Positions 9,757 through 18,662 of a stretch of 64,000 nucleotides of DNA are shown piece after piece. Source of the stretch: Paenibacillus guangzhouensis (GTDB lineage: Bacteria > Bacillota > Bacilli > Paenibacillales > Paenibacillaceae). Each line of letters begins with the position of its first letter. The first letter of the stretch is position 1. A model generated the notes under the pieces. That model searched no databases. It was not told the origin of the DNA and saw only the letters and a program-made list of their open reading frames with translations. The translations under genes and the position numbers were made by a program. The stretch covers positions 4,548,001-4,612,000 of the forward strand of contig NZ_CP045293.1 of NCBI RefSeq assembly GCF_009363075.1, in the 5' to 3' direction.

Positions 9757-9780
9757 GTCTTTACCCCCTTCTCCTATCGC

Positions 9781-10695
9781 TTATTTAATCCCCGAATGCG
9801 CCATCGTTGTAATGACCTTCCGCTGGGAGACTAAGAACACAAGCAAGGATGGAATGAACATGATCAATGCGCCGGCCGCCGCCGCGCCTTGCCTTGCCAC
9901 CGAGTTGGCCAAGTTCGACGTTAGCGTCCCCATATAGAACGGCAGGGTCTTCATCGCGTCATCCTGCATGAACAAGGTCGACGTCTCCGCATTCCCCCAA
10001 GCCGATTGGAACGCCAGAATCGTAATCGTCGCCATCGCCGGCGATACAATCGGAATGACGATGCGCAGGAAGATGAAGAACTCCGGTGCGCCGTCAATTT
10101 TGGCCGCTTCAATTAATTCGTTCGGAACCTGGTCCATGAACTGTTTCAGGAGGAATACCCCAACAGGCATGGCAATCATCGGCAGTACGTGTCCAAGGTA
10201 TGTATTCATGATGCCAAGGCTCTGTACAACCACGAATCGCGGAATCGCAATCGCTTCCGTCGCGAATAAGAGCGAGGTGAGGACCAAGCCGAACACCAGC
10301 TTCGACCCGGGGAACTTGTGCTTCGCGAGCGGATAAGCGCACATCGCGCCGAAGATCACCATCCCAAGCGTGGCTAAGAACGTTACGACGATGCTGTTGA
10401 AGATATATCTGGCAACCGGCACCACCGTCGATTCGGTTAAGGCCAGCAGCTCAGAGAAGTTCTGGATTGTCGGTTCTCTGACCACGAAGGTCGGAGGGAA
10501 CAAGAACAATTCATGCAGTGGCTTAAACGCATGGTTAAAGATATAGAAGAGCGGCAGCAGCATGAAAATAGCCAGTGGCGTTAGGCCGATGGCTATGCCG
10601 ATCTGCGTACGATCCACTTGCCTTACGGCAAAGATGAAATCCTGCCATCTCCCCGCCCATGTCCGCTTCGTCGTCATCAATGGAATCTCTTGCAT
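9781..10695 (-). CDS. Carbohydrate ABC transporter permease, MalG-type
   Basis: A 304-residue permease with about six membrane helices and the EAA loop ELIEAAKIDGAPEFFIFLRI. The ATG at 10695 is chosen because it forms a TGATG overlap with the stop of the partner permease and lies 7 bases after AGGAGG; a tandem ATG three bases upstream is also possible. It belongs to the first permease pair of the operon, next to the CBM-SBP fusion. Confidence 0.92.
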   Translation of the reverse strand: MQEIPLMTTKRTWAGRWQDFIFAVRQVDRTQIGIAIGLTPLAIFMLLPLFYIFNHAFKPLHELFLFPPTFVVREPTIQNFSELLALTESTVVPVARYIFNSIVVTFLATLGMVIFGAMCAYPLAKHKFPGSKLVFGLVLTSLLFATEAIAIPRFVVVQSLGIMNTYLGHVLPMIAMPVGVFLLKQFMDQVPNELIEAAKIDGAPEFFIFLRIVIPIVSPAMATITILAFQSAWGNAETSTLFMQDDAMKTLPFYMGTLTSNLANSVARQGAAAAGALIMFIPSLLVFLVSQRKVITTMAHSGIK

Positions 10696-11690
10696 CATTC
10701 ATCCTCCTTCGGTCCGAACAGCTTCCAGAACAGCTTGCTCAGCAGGAAGCACATGATGAGCAGTACGATGGAGATCGCACTGGCATAACCCAGTTCAAAA
10801 CGTATAAAGCCAAAGTCCCCAATATGATCGATCATGAGCTGCCCGGCATAGTTCGGCGTCGGATTGCTTCCCGTCAGCGTTGAACCGAGCCCCCCCGACT
10901 TGAGCGTATGAACGATGGACATAATCGCGGCGAACAGCATTTGCGGCTTCATCATCGGGATCGTGATATACCATACTTCCTGCAGCCGGCTCGAAATGCC
11001 GTCGATTCGCCCGGCCTCATACAATTGTTTATCCACGTTAAGAATACCCGCCAAAATCGCCAGGAAGCCGATCCCCATACTGGACCAGATCGAGATCACG
11101 ATCATGATGTTCAGCAAATAATCTTTATCGATCAGGAAGTATAGCGGCTTGTCGATCAAGCCCCATTTGAGCAAGAAGCTATTGATATAACCGGACCGAT
11201 CACCCGTGAACATAACCGTCCATACGACCGTCATCGCCACCCCTGCGGACAAGGACGGTGCATACATCGCTAAGGCATACCAGGTACGAAGCGTCGATGG
11301 CAACTGTGCGATTAACCACGCGAGAATAAAGGCGAAGATGTAACCAATTGGGCCAACGAACAACGCGAACTTGAATGAGTTCGGCAGGACATGCTGCAAG
11401 AATACGATATCCTGCGAGAACAGATTCTGATAGTTCATCCACCCCCGCCACGTCGGGAACTCAATCGCATTGAAGTACGTGAAGCTTAGCAAGAAGCCAG
11501 CGACAACCGGGATCAGAATGAAGATCACAAACAATACGAGAAAAGGAAGGATAAACAAATAGGACAACCGGTATTTCCATATTTCACTGAACAAGTAGCT
11601 CAGCTTCTGCGATAATCTACTCTTCGTCTGACCAAGCCCTGCTGGTGCAGGACTTGGATGGTCAGAAAGGATCGGTGTTCTAGTCGACAT
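10695..11690 (-). CDS. Carbohydrate ABC transporter permease, MalF-type
   Basis: A 331-residue MalF-like permease with a ~40-residue basic, proline-containing cytoplasmic N terminus, about six membrane helices and the EAA loop LYEAGRIDGISSRLQEVWYI. It overlaps the SBP-fusion gene by 11 bases, indicating translational coupling, and shares a TGATG junction with the next permease. It should form the membrane channel together with 9781-10695. Confidence 0.92.
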   Translation of the reverse strand: MSTRTPILSDHPSPAPAGLGQTKSRLSQKLSYLFSEIWKYRLSYLFILPFLVLFVIFILIPVVAGFLLSFTYFNAIEFPTWRGWMNYQNLFSQDIVFLQHVLPNSFKFALFVGPIGYIFAFILAWLIAQLPSTLRTWYALAMYAPSLSAGVAMTVVWTVMFTGDRSGYINSFLLKWGLIDKPLYFLIDKDYLLNIMIVISIWSSMGIGFLAILAGILNVDKQLYEAGRIDGISSRLQEVWYITIPMMKPQMLFAAIMSIVHTLKSGGLGSTLTGSNPTPNYAGQLMIDHIGDFGFIRFELGYASAISIVLLIMCFLLSKLFWKLFGPKEDE

Positions 11691-14646
11691 CCACTTCCGC
11701 TCCCTTCCATGGTACTGTCACTTGAGGAAGATCCAGCTTCTTCAATACATTGCCGTCGCTGTCCGTGAAGTTGAACTCCTGCTGCTTGCGCCGGAGCTCC
11801 CGATTGATTTCTTTGATCGCTTTCTCCAAGGATATCCGTACATTCTCCCCGTCAATTGCGACGCGGTTCCACGCGAATCCGAGCTCCCGCAGCGTCATAT
11901 AACCGCCGGGAACGTTCGGAATATCTTTGATCCATTTCCACTGTTCGAGAATGGCCTGCAAATCTTCGGTCTTCCATGGCATATTCACGAACGCATTCAC
12001 GTTCGCCGAATTCCACCGGAATGCCTCGCCGCGATACTGCTCCAGATTTAGTCCATATTCGGTCTGGATTTCATCCGACATGTACCACTGAAGGAACTTC
12101 CAGGCCAAATCTTGTTTTTCCTTCGGCGTATCGTTGAACAGGACGCTAGCCGTCGGTGTAATGCCTGCACCGCCAGACCATCTGGCGATCGTGCCGTCGG
12201 GTTGCTTCGTCCCCGGAATCGGTGCGATGCCCCATTCGTTCAGAATTTCCGGCGCTGCGACAAGCAACTGCATGTATTGATTGAAATCCGCAATGCCGAT
12301 CGGCAGCGTCCCATCCCGGAACTGGTTATAGAAGCTGGCCACTTGTCGTTCCAACCCGTAGACATTGAAGAGATCCGTCCACTTCTTGAACGCTTCGAAT
12401 GCTTGCGGTTCGCCAAGCGCCGTCGATAGGCCATCCTGCGTATACAGCTCTACTCCATTCTGGAAGAACAAGTAGGAGAAGTCGGCCGGATCGACATAGA
12501 AATTGCTCTCATTCTGGAGTAGGGTTGGCAGCATCGCATAGACATCATCCCAAGTATTTGGTACCGACAGCCCGAGCTGCTTCAGAATGTCCTTGCGATA
12601 GAACAGCACTTTGAAATTGGTCGTCTCTGGAATTCCGTAAATGCCGCCGTCATAGCGATACGGAATCATCGCGCCAGGATGGAAGCTGTCGACAAGTTTG
12701 TCGGCCCCCGGCAGTTGATGCAGATCTAGTGCCGCGTGACGCAGAGCCAAATCGAAAATAGACGTATTCGTCACGCCAATAGCGACATCCGGCAGGATGC
12801 CCGCGGCTTTACCCAAGACGAGCAAGTCAGGCGACTGGATCAAATTCACCTTCACACGGACACCCGTCTGCGGGGTGAATTTCTCATCAGAGAGCTGCTG
12901 CAGTTCATCGACGTAGTCTCGCCCCTTGAACATCCAGACATTAAGCTCTTGATCATTCTGGCGGCTCAGCTGATTATCCGCCGTGAACGAGTAGTAGAGG
13001 GACGCGAACATCCCACCGACCTTCTCGAAGAATCCTGCTTCCATCCGCGGCAACGCCGCATCGACGGGTGCGATGAACAGCTTATCAATTTGTAATTGGC
13101 TATCCATCAATTGCGACCGCTGGGATTCCAGCTTCTCCTGCAGCGATCCGATCGTTAATTGGCTATACGGAATCTCGTTCGGTTCATCAAGCAGATCCTT
13201 CAGATCCTGCACCGAGGTGCGGAACGTCTGCGACACGCTGTTCGTCTCTTGATTGATCTGACCCATCTGTTCGGTGAGCAATTCGAATTGCTGCTTCAGC
13301 CGCTGCAGACGGTCCGTAATGCCTGGAATGTCCTTCGCAACGTCCCATACACGGTACTCATCTTCACTGTTGCCTGTCGCGATGCGAATCTCTTGCGAAA
13401 TATTGCGAATCTCCGAGGACATTTGATCGATCAACGCAAGCATTGGCACATAAGGCTCATAGCCCGCTTCGAGCCGAATCGAATGTTTTCCCTTGGTCAA
13501 ATGGAAAGTGTACGGCTCATTTTCTCCTTGCTCTAGCGTTGCTCCATACCAATCGGAGTGGTAGGCGAAGGGATAGTTCGAGAGCTCCTTGAACGGAACT
13601 CGCCCGTCGATGGAGATCGTTCGGAAAGCCGATAGATTTTTGCGGAAGTTCTGTTTGACGCGGAAAGCGATCTTGTAAAGACCATCCTCCGGCACATCGA
13701 AATCCCATGATACCGCTTGCCCTCCCTTATACCAGACCGAACCGCCAATCGTATTGAAGCGCACAAGATCTAATGATTTCGGCGTTGTTAACGGGCTCCG
13801 GTCATATTGCGTTTGAATGGATGATGAGTTTTTGGATGTGAAATTCTCCGCTTCAAGTTCGATGATGTTCTGCGCGGTTGCTGTGGTTGAAGGGTATGCC
13901 TGATGTACTTCATCATAGGATTGAATTGTTGAAGGCGCTTGCAAACGAATAGATTTTATCGCTACTGGCTGACGCAGCACCGCGATGCGAATGGTATTCT
14001 TCCCTTTCTTCAAATGCCATAAGAGCGGCGTCGCATAAGCGTTCTGGGAATCACGAATCACCTTGCTCTTCCAGCCTGTAATCTCGGTTAACAGTGAACG
14101 CAGCTGATTCCCGTCCGCATCGAATTTCTCCGGCTTCTGGTCGACGAATTCCCGCTCGAACGAGATGCTGTGCGCCTCCCGGTAAGGGAATTGTCCATTC
14201 AGCTGGATCGTCATCATCACCGGCTGTTTGCTGCCGCCATCTTCCTCCGTATACGGGAAATACTCAGCAGCCATTTCATAAAGCCCCTCTTGCTCCACAT
14301 CCACCACATATTCGATCCATCCTCGCGGCTTAGACCAGAGCAGTACGTCGTTCTCCCCTTGATAGGAGCCCATCTGCACGGCAGCGTCTGGCGATTGATT
14401 CGCAATTGACTTTAAATGGATTGGAATGTCTCTCATTCCTGCTGGAACCTGATCCTTCTCCCACTGCTTCTTCACTTCGTAGAAGTAAGGATCCTGCGAG
14501 AGGGGATTGCTCATGATTTCTGAGGGATCGGCTTTTGCCTGCTCTCCGTCTGAATGGCGCGGAAAACCGGCTACACCAAGTACAGCCACAGAAAGAATCA
14601 TGATGATCAAGGGATAGCTGACTGCCTTGTACCATCGTTTTGCCAT
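11680..14646 (-). CDS. Giant solute-binding protein with carbohydrate-binding-like N-terminal domains
   Basis: At 988 residues this is about twice the length of an ordinary SBP. An N-terminal hydrophobic segment lacks a lipobox cysteine, so it is an uncleaved anchor or an ordinary signal peptide. Residues ~50-245 and ~260-410 look like two beta-sandwich carbohydrate-binding modules (IIELEAENF opening, VPEDGLYKIAFRV and TKGKHSIRLEAG strands). Residues ~440-540 are Gln/Leu-rich and probably coiled coil. Residues ~570-940 form an SBP_bac_1-type binding protein (VLFYRKDILKQLG, GGAGITPTASVLF). It precedes its permease pair and follows the ATPase gene. The tethered modules would bind a polymer while the SBP domain captures released sugar; this is inference. 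GGAGGGAGA precedes the ATG. Confidence 0.85.
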   Translation of the reverse strand: MAKRWYKAVSYPLIIMILSVAVLGVAGFPRHSDGEQAKADPSEIMSNPLSQDPYFYEVKKQWEKDQVPAGMRDIPIHLKSIANQSPDAAVQMGSYQGENDVLLWSKPRGWIEYVVDVEQEGLYEMAAEYFPYTEEDGGSKQPVMMTIQLNGQFPYREAHSISFEREFVDQKPEKFDADGNQLRSLLTEITGWKSKVIRDSQNAYATPLLWHLKKGKNTIRIAVLRQPVAIKSIRLQAPSTIQSYDEVHQAYPSTTATAQNIIELEAENFTSKNSSSIQTQYDRSPLTTPKSLDLVRFNTIGGSVWYKGGQAVSWDFDVPEDGLYKIAFRVKQNFRKNLSAFRTISIDGRVPFKELSNYPFAYHSDWYGATLEQGENEPYTFHLTKGKHSIRLEAGYEPYVPMLALIDQMSSEIRNISQEIRIATGNSEDEYRVWDVAKDIPGITDRLQRLKQQFELLTEQMGQINQETNSVSQTFRTSVQDLKDLLDEPNEIPYSQLTIGSLQEKLESQRSQLMDSQLQIDKLFIAPVDAALPRMEAGFFEKVGGMFASLYYSFTADNQLSRQNDQELNVWMFKGRDYVDELQQLSDEKFTPQTGVRVKVNLIQSPDLLVLGKAAGILPDVAIGVTNTSIFDLALRHAALDLHQLPGADKLVDSFHPGAMIPYRYDGGIYGIPETTNFKVLFYRKDILKQLGLSVPNTWDDVYAMLPTLLQNESNFYVDPADFSYLFFQNGVELYTQDGLSTALGEPQAFEAFKKWTDLFNVYGLERQVASFYNQFRDGTLPIGIADFNQYMQLLVAAPEILNEWGIAPIPGTKQPDGTIARWSGGAGITPTASVLFNDTPKEKQDLAWKFLQWYMSDEIQTEYGLNLEQYRGEAFRWNSANVNAFVNMPWKTEDLQAILEQWKWIKDIPNVPGGYMTLRELGFAWNRVAIDGENVRISLEKAIKEINRELRRKQQEFNFTDSDGNVLKKLDLPQVTVPWKGAEVDVD

Positions 14647-14659
14647 CTGTCTCCCTCCA

Positions 14660-15778
14660 TTAATCCGTTAATAAAATTTCAGTCTCTTTGTGGAAAAAGA
14701 GCGCTTTGTTCATATCCACGGCGACAGACGCGCGCATGCCGTCATCAAAGTGATACCTCGGATGCGCCCGGGCCACGAACCGTTTATCCATCCCGATATC
14801 CATGTGATAATAGCGATCCGATCCGACGAACTCGCTGAATTCCATAATCCCGTTCACCGTGGAGTGTGGATACGTCTCAAGCATGATCTCCTCAAAGCTG
14901 ATATTCTCCGGACGAATCCCGAGAATCACGACACGATCCACGAGGTTCAGCTTGCGTAATTGTGAAGCATGGCGCTCCGTTAATTGCAGCGAGAATCGAT
15001 TCGTGTGGAATTCAAGGTACCCGTTATTCTCTTGCAGTTTGCCTTGAATGAAGTTCATTGGCGGGTTCCCGATAAATTTGGCGACGAACAGATTCGTCGG
15101 ATGGTTATAGACACGTTCCGGTGTATCCACCTGCTGGACGATCCCTTTCTCCATGACCACAATCCGGTCGCCCATCGTCATGGCCTCAATCTGATCATGC
15201 GTCACGTAGATGGTGGTTACACCGATTTTCTTATGTAAGCTGACAATTTCGGAGCGCATCAGGACGCGAAGCTTCGCATCCAAGTTCGAGAGCGGTTCAT
15301 CCATTAAGAAGGCTTGCGGCGTTCTTACGATGGCCCGTCCCAGCGCGACCCGCTGGCGTTGGCCCCCGGAGAGCTCCTTCGGCCTGCGATCGAGGAAGTT
15401 CTCGATTTCGAGTACGCGTGCCGCCCGCTTCACCGCGAGGTCAATCTCATGCTTCGGGAGCTTCCGCATCCGCAATCCGAACGCAATATTTTCGTATACT
15501 GACATATTTGGATACAGCGCATAATTCTGGAACACCATCGAGATATCCCGTTCCTTGGGAGGGATGTCATTCACGATCGTATCGCCGATATAGATTTCAC
15601 CTTCCGATACATCTTCAAGCCCTGCGAGCATGCGCAGCGTAGTCGATTTCCCACAGCCTGAAGATCCAACGAAGACGAGAAATTCTTGATCCTTCACATC
15701 CAAATTAAAGTCCTTCACGGCATATTCCTGATATTTTCCATAGCGCTTGTGCACATGATTAAACACGATTCTCGACAT
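14660..15778 (-). CDS. Sugar ABC transporter ATP-binding protein, MsmX/UgpC-like
   Basis: The ATPase that powers CUT1 sugar importers. In 372 residues it shows the Walker A motif [11 protein letters not shown]-loop ([11 protein letters not shown]), signature [15 protein letters not shown], Walker [16 protein letters not shown] and switch histidine in VTHDQ, then a C-terminal TOBE/OB regulatory domain. It is the first gene of the long operon, with AGGAGGGG before the ATG. It is the only sugar-type ATPase in the window although four sugar-type permease pairs are present, so it may serve several of them, as MsmX does in Bacillus subtilis. That sharing is known for the family and inferred here. 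Confidence 0.95.
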   Translation of the reverse strand: MSRIVFNHVHKRYGKYQEYAVKDFNLDVKDQEFLVFVGSSGCGKSTTLRMLAGLEDVSEGEIYIGDTIVNDIPPKERDISMVFQNYALYPNMSVYENIAFGLRMRKLPKHEIDLAVKRAARVLEIENFLDRRPKELSGGQRQRVALGRAIVRTPQAFLMDEPLSNLDAKLRVLMRSEIVSLHKKIGVTTIYVTHDQIEAMTMGDRIVVMEKGIVQQVDTPERVYNHPTNLFVAKFIGNPPMNFIQGKLQENNGYLEFHTNRFSLQLTERHASQLRKLNLVDRVVILGIRPENISFEEIMLETYPHSTVNGIMEFSEFVGSDRYYHMDIGMDKRFVARAHPRYHFDDGMRASVAVDMNKALFFHKETEILLTD

Positions 15779-15794
15779 GATACCCCTCCTAGGC

Positions 15795-15814
15795 TATAGA
15801 TGTGCATATCTATA
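15795..15814. promoter_or_regulatory. Inverted repeat just upstream of the transport operon
   Basis: TATAGATGTGCATATCTATA has 7-base arms (TATAGAT/ATCTATA) around a 6-base centre, immediately before the ribosome site of the ATPase gene. It could be an operator or a leader hairpin. No convincing -35/-10 pair was found next to it. Confidence 0.4.
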
Positions 15815-15964
15815 TACCTTGATACTAGCAATTTTAGTGTGAGCATAGTGTGTGATTGTTGTGGATTTCGTGTGAAGATGGGACAACGAGTGGAATGAGA
15901 GTGGGCGAATACTCGTTATGTTTGAGCACGGGGAGGGGATTGGCAGGAGGCACCACCCGCTGTT

Positions 15965-16012
15965 AAAAAACGTGTGGATTGAATGAAATTTAGCGGAGTT
16001 CACACGTTTTTT
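15965..16012. terminator. Bidirectional hairpin with A/T tails in the intergenic region
   Basis: AAAAAACGTGTG and CACACGTTTTTT are exact inverted repeats 24 bases apart. A G/C-containing core with A-run and T-run flanks suits a factor-independent terminator in either direction. It lies ahead of the long operon, so if that operon's promoter is further upstream this would sit in its leader. Confidence 0.45.
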
Positions 16013-16126
16013 AAAGGCGGACGCTACCGCTTCTCCACCCCCTGCCCATCCTCCTTCTATTCCACGTTAGTGCGGGGTTCGACTTCTTTACAACCCACTC
16101 GTAGTGCCTGTGGGAGGTGAGAAGGG

Positions 16127-16314
16127 CTATAGTGGATTTTCGCAGTGTAGGTATTCACATTGGCCGCTCGACAGTGTCTATATTGGATTCCTGCACTATT
16201 TTTTGCACTTTTGCATAGGAAAATGGAGATCTGAGCCTGCTATCCTGCTACGATCCAACATAGCACCAAGATAGCGTGAAAAAGGGCTTCTACACTGCAC
16301 AGAATCCAACATAG
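16127..16314. repeat. Four dispersed copies of a short intergenic repeat
   Basis: A degenerate ~22-base element close to CTATATTGGATTCCTGCACT occurs four times: at about 16127 and 16178 on the plus strand, and at about 16243-16263 and 16291-16314 on the minus strand. The two orientations face each other. No open reading frame with a ribosome site runs through the region between 15779 and 16460; apart from these repeats and the hairpin at 15965 nothing else is recognised in it. Confidence 0.6.
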
Positions 16315-16408
16315 GGCGCAAGTTGGAAGAGATAACCCAACCCACAAAATACCCAACAGAAGAACGACTTCATCGCAAATAGCGCGATAAGCGTTCTGAC
16401 ACCAAACA

Positions 16409-16447
16409 TAAAAAGGCCGCCCCCATGTAAATTCACTGGGACAGCCT
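16409..16447 (-). terminator. Terminator of the membrane-protein gene at 16461
   Basis: On the minus strand AGGCTGTCCC pairs over 10 positions (with G-U pairs) with the GGGGGCGGCCT side and is followed directly by TTTTTA, 14 bases after the stop codon. Confidence 0.7.
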
Positions 16448-16460
16448 CTTATTAACCACA

Positions 16461-17240
16461 TTATACTTCTATCTCCATACGCGCCTGACACAACACCCTC
16501 ATCAATGCGAGTTGGATCGCCGAAATCACGTAAGCGCTAATCACAATTCCCACGAGGACCGCATATGGACTCCACCACTGATGAATGAGCGTGCTCATCA
16601 ACCCGGACGGGACGAACAACCCGAGTACGAGCAGCATCGTCTTCACCCAAGATTGCTTGAAGTATTGCCAACTGCGGTGCAGAGCCGTACCCAGCTGACT
16701 TCGATCCAAGACGATCGTGAACTCCAGATAGATGAACAGGATCCGCAGCACGATGAAGACCACTAAAGCTAGAAACAGACCAATTTCTTGGAACAGCATC
16801 ACCAGCAAGGTCGTCACCGCGGTCTTGGCAAACATGATCATCAAATAGAGAAATACAAATCGAATCCCATAAGCCCTGCCGTCTCGCATAAACTGTCCGA
16901 GGGTCGCCGTCTCACCAAGCGCCGCCTGCCGAAGCGTGCTAATATACCCGCCTTGCGCAAAGGTCATCAAGAGCAGCATCGCTATGACCACAGCCCAGCC
17001 AATCGTCGGCACGCCAGGAAGGTTCATGAATTGAAGCTGATTCGGCAGTAATGGAATATTAATCAAATAGCTGACCGATGGTACACCCATCTCAAGAATA
17101 AGCCGATACGAGATCATAGGCGTTCCAACAAACCCAACAAGCGCTAGCCCGAGCACGAAAGCGAGCAGATCCAGGGCAATCGGGCATAAGATTAGTATCG
17201 GATAACGAAGAACCTGCGCAAAGGCGCGTTGAATCCCCAT
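16461..17240 (-). CDS. Polytopic membrane protein of unknown function
   Basis: A 259-residue protein with about six hydrophobic segments, starting after a short amphipathic N terminus (MGIQRAFAQVLRYP). The pattern of paired helices separated by a ~35-residue hydrophilic loop around residues 105-125, and the helix-HRSWQYFKQSW-helix stretch near 195, resemble general bacterial DUF975/YesL-like membrane families, but no family can be named with confidence. GGAGG precedes the ATG and a terminator follows, so it is a single-gene unit. It lies between the transport operon and the two-component genes; no functional link is visible. Confidence 0.75.
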   Translation of the reverse strand: MGIQRAFAQVLRYPILILCPIALDLLAFVLGLALVGFVGTPMISYRLILEMGVPSVSYLINIPLLPNQLQFMNLPGVPTIGWAVVIAMLLLMTFAQGGYISTLRQAALGETATLGQFMRDGRAYGIRFVFLYLMIMFAKTAVTTLLVMLFQEIGLFLALVVFIVLRILFIYLEFTIVLDRSQLGTALHRSWQYFKQSWVKTMLLVLGLFVPSGLMSTLIHQWWSPYAVLVGIVISAYVISAIQLALMRVLCQARMEIEV

Positions 17241-17297
17241 CCTGGTTGTACCTCCATGGTCACATGATATATCGCAGTATCCCAGCCTTACACTTGC

Positions 17298-18662
17298 TTA
17301 ATGTATGGACTTGGCCAGCGGTAAATGTAGTCGAAACGTCGAACCCTCGCCTAACTCGCTCTCGGCATCGATCGTTCCTCCATGGGCTTCGATCAAAGCT
17401 TTGGCAATGCTTAAGCCTACCCCAATCCCGCCCGTGCCGCGCGAACGCGCTTTATCCGCACGATAGAATCGGTTGAAGATCAGCGGCAAATCATGCTCTG
17501 AGATACCGATCCCACTGTCGATACAGTACATGGTCACGGTATGCGCATCCTTCATCGTCAATCCGACCGCAATCGTGCCGCCCGTTGGCGTATATTTAAT
17601 CGCATTCGATATCACATTCGTAATCACTTGAATCAGACGATCTGCATCGACCCGAACCGGGCATGGCACATGCAAATGATGTAGATGACATGTAATGCCT
17701 TTATCTTTGACGAGAAAGATCATGTTCTCATAGACATCCTTCACCAGTTCCCTCAGATCGACCTGCTGCATAGCCAATTGAAACCTCGCACCTTCTGCCT
17801 CCGACAACTTCTCGACCTCATCTACCAGCCGACATAGTCGATCAATCTCGGAATAGATGCGATTCAAATTCTCTTCATTGACCGGATAAATACCGTCGAT
17901 CAGTGCTTCCATACGTGAAAGCATTGAAGTGAGCGGTGTTCGCAATTCATGCGTCAAATCCTGCATCGACTGTTTGCGCCATGTCTCCTGCTTCGTGAAA
18001 TCCGCAGATAACGTATTAATCGCTTCGGTGAGCTGGTCCAGTTCCTTCGTTCCGGCTGTCGGGATGACAATGTCGCGATGTCCGCTCGTAATGAGCGCCG
18101 CCATCTCCCCGCTTGTCCGCATAGACCGCGATAACCATCGCGCCAAGAGATAGCTCACGAGAATTGCAATAAGAACCACGACAATTATGCTTCCTTGATT
18201 TTGATGCACGAGATTGCTAGCCAGAAATGCGAGATACGGGATATGCTGGACATTATTCAAATCAACGAATGTATCTAAATAACCAAGCAGCACCCCATTG
18301 ACCGAAATCGGTACACTTACCGTATACGGTTTAGTCCATTGATGCGATTTAGGGACAGAATCGAACAGCACGTTCTGATGATCCGGCCCATAATAACGGA
18401 CATGCATGGCGTAGATGTTAACCGCCTTCCGCATCCACTCCGTCTGCTCCTTTGAGAGCATCCCCGGTTCAAGATTCGAGCGGAGAGTAAAGGCCATTTT
18501 ATGCGTCTGATCGCGGATCACTTGCTGCTTATACGCTGTCAATGATTCATTCCATGTCAGGCTGAGGAACAAACCCGCGACCACCATTAGAAGAATCGAT
18601 GTCATCATCAGCGTAAAAAACAGAATGAATTGTGTTCTCCGCAGCATACCGTACTTCCCCAT
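17298..18662 (-). CDS. HAMP-type sensor histidine kinase
   Basis: A 454-residue membrane kinase with two membrane helices (near residues 12-34 and 155-178) enclosing an extracytoplasmic sensor of ~120 residues. A HAMP linker, the phosphorylation box DLTHELRTPLTSM and an ATPase domain follow, with N box VISNAIKYTPTGG, G1 DSGIGISEHDLP and G2 GTGGIGVGLSIAKALIEAHG. Its start codon shares one base with the stop of the response-regulator gene, so the pair is co-translated. The signal is unknown; the position next to an SBP gene and the transport operon suggests a link to nutrient or envelope status. Confidence 0.95.
   Translation of the reverse strand: MGKYGMLRRTQFILFFTLMMTSILLMVVAGLFLSLTWNESLTAYKQQVIRDQTHKMAFTLRSNLEPGMLSKEQTEWMRKAVNIYAMHVRYYGPDHQNVLFDSVPKSHQWTKPYTVSVPISVNGVLLGYLDTFVDLNNVQHIPYLAFLASNLVHQNQGSIIVVVLIAILVSYLLARWLSRSMRTSGEMAALITSGHRDIVIPTAGTKELDQLTEAINTLSADFTKQETWRKQSMQDLTHELRTPLTSMLSRMEALIDGIYPVNEENLNRIYSEIDRLCRLVDEVEKLSEAEGARFQLAMQQVDLRELVKDVYENMIFLVKDKGITCHLHHLHVPCPVRVDADRLIQVITNVISNAIKYTPTGGTIAVGLTMKDAHTVTMYCIDSGIGISEHDLPLIFNRFYRADKARSRGTGGIGVGLSIAKALIEAHGGTIDAESELGEGSTFRLHLPLAKSIH

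Noticed and set aside
15794-16003. 69-codon minus-strand frame upstream of the ATPase gene
   Set aside because: His/Ser/Thr-rich low-complexity composition, no ribosome site, crosses the hairpin and palindrome.
16240-16491. 83-codon minus-strand frame downstream of the membrane protein gene
   Set aside because: Runs through the terminator and the dispersed repeats and has no ribosome site.
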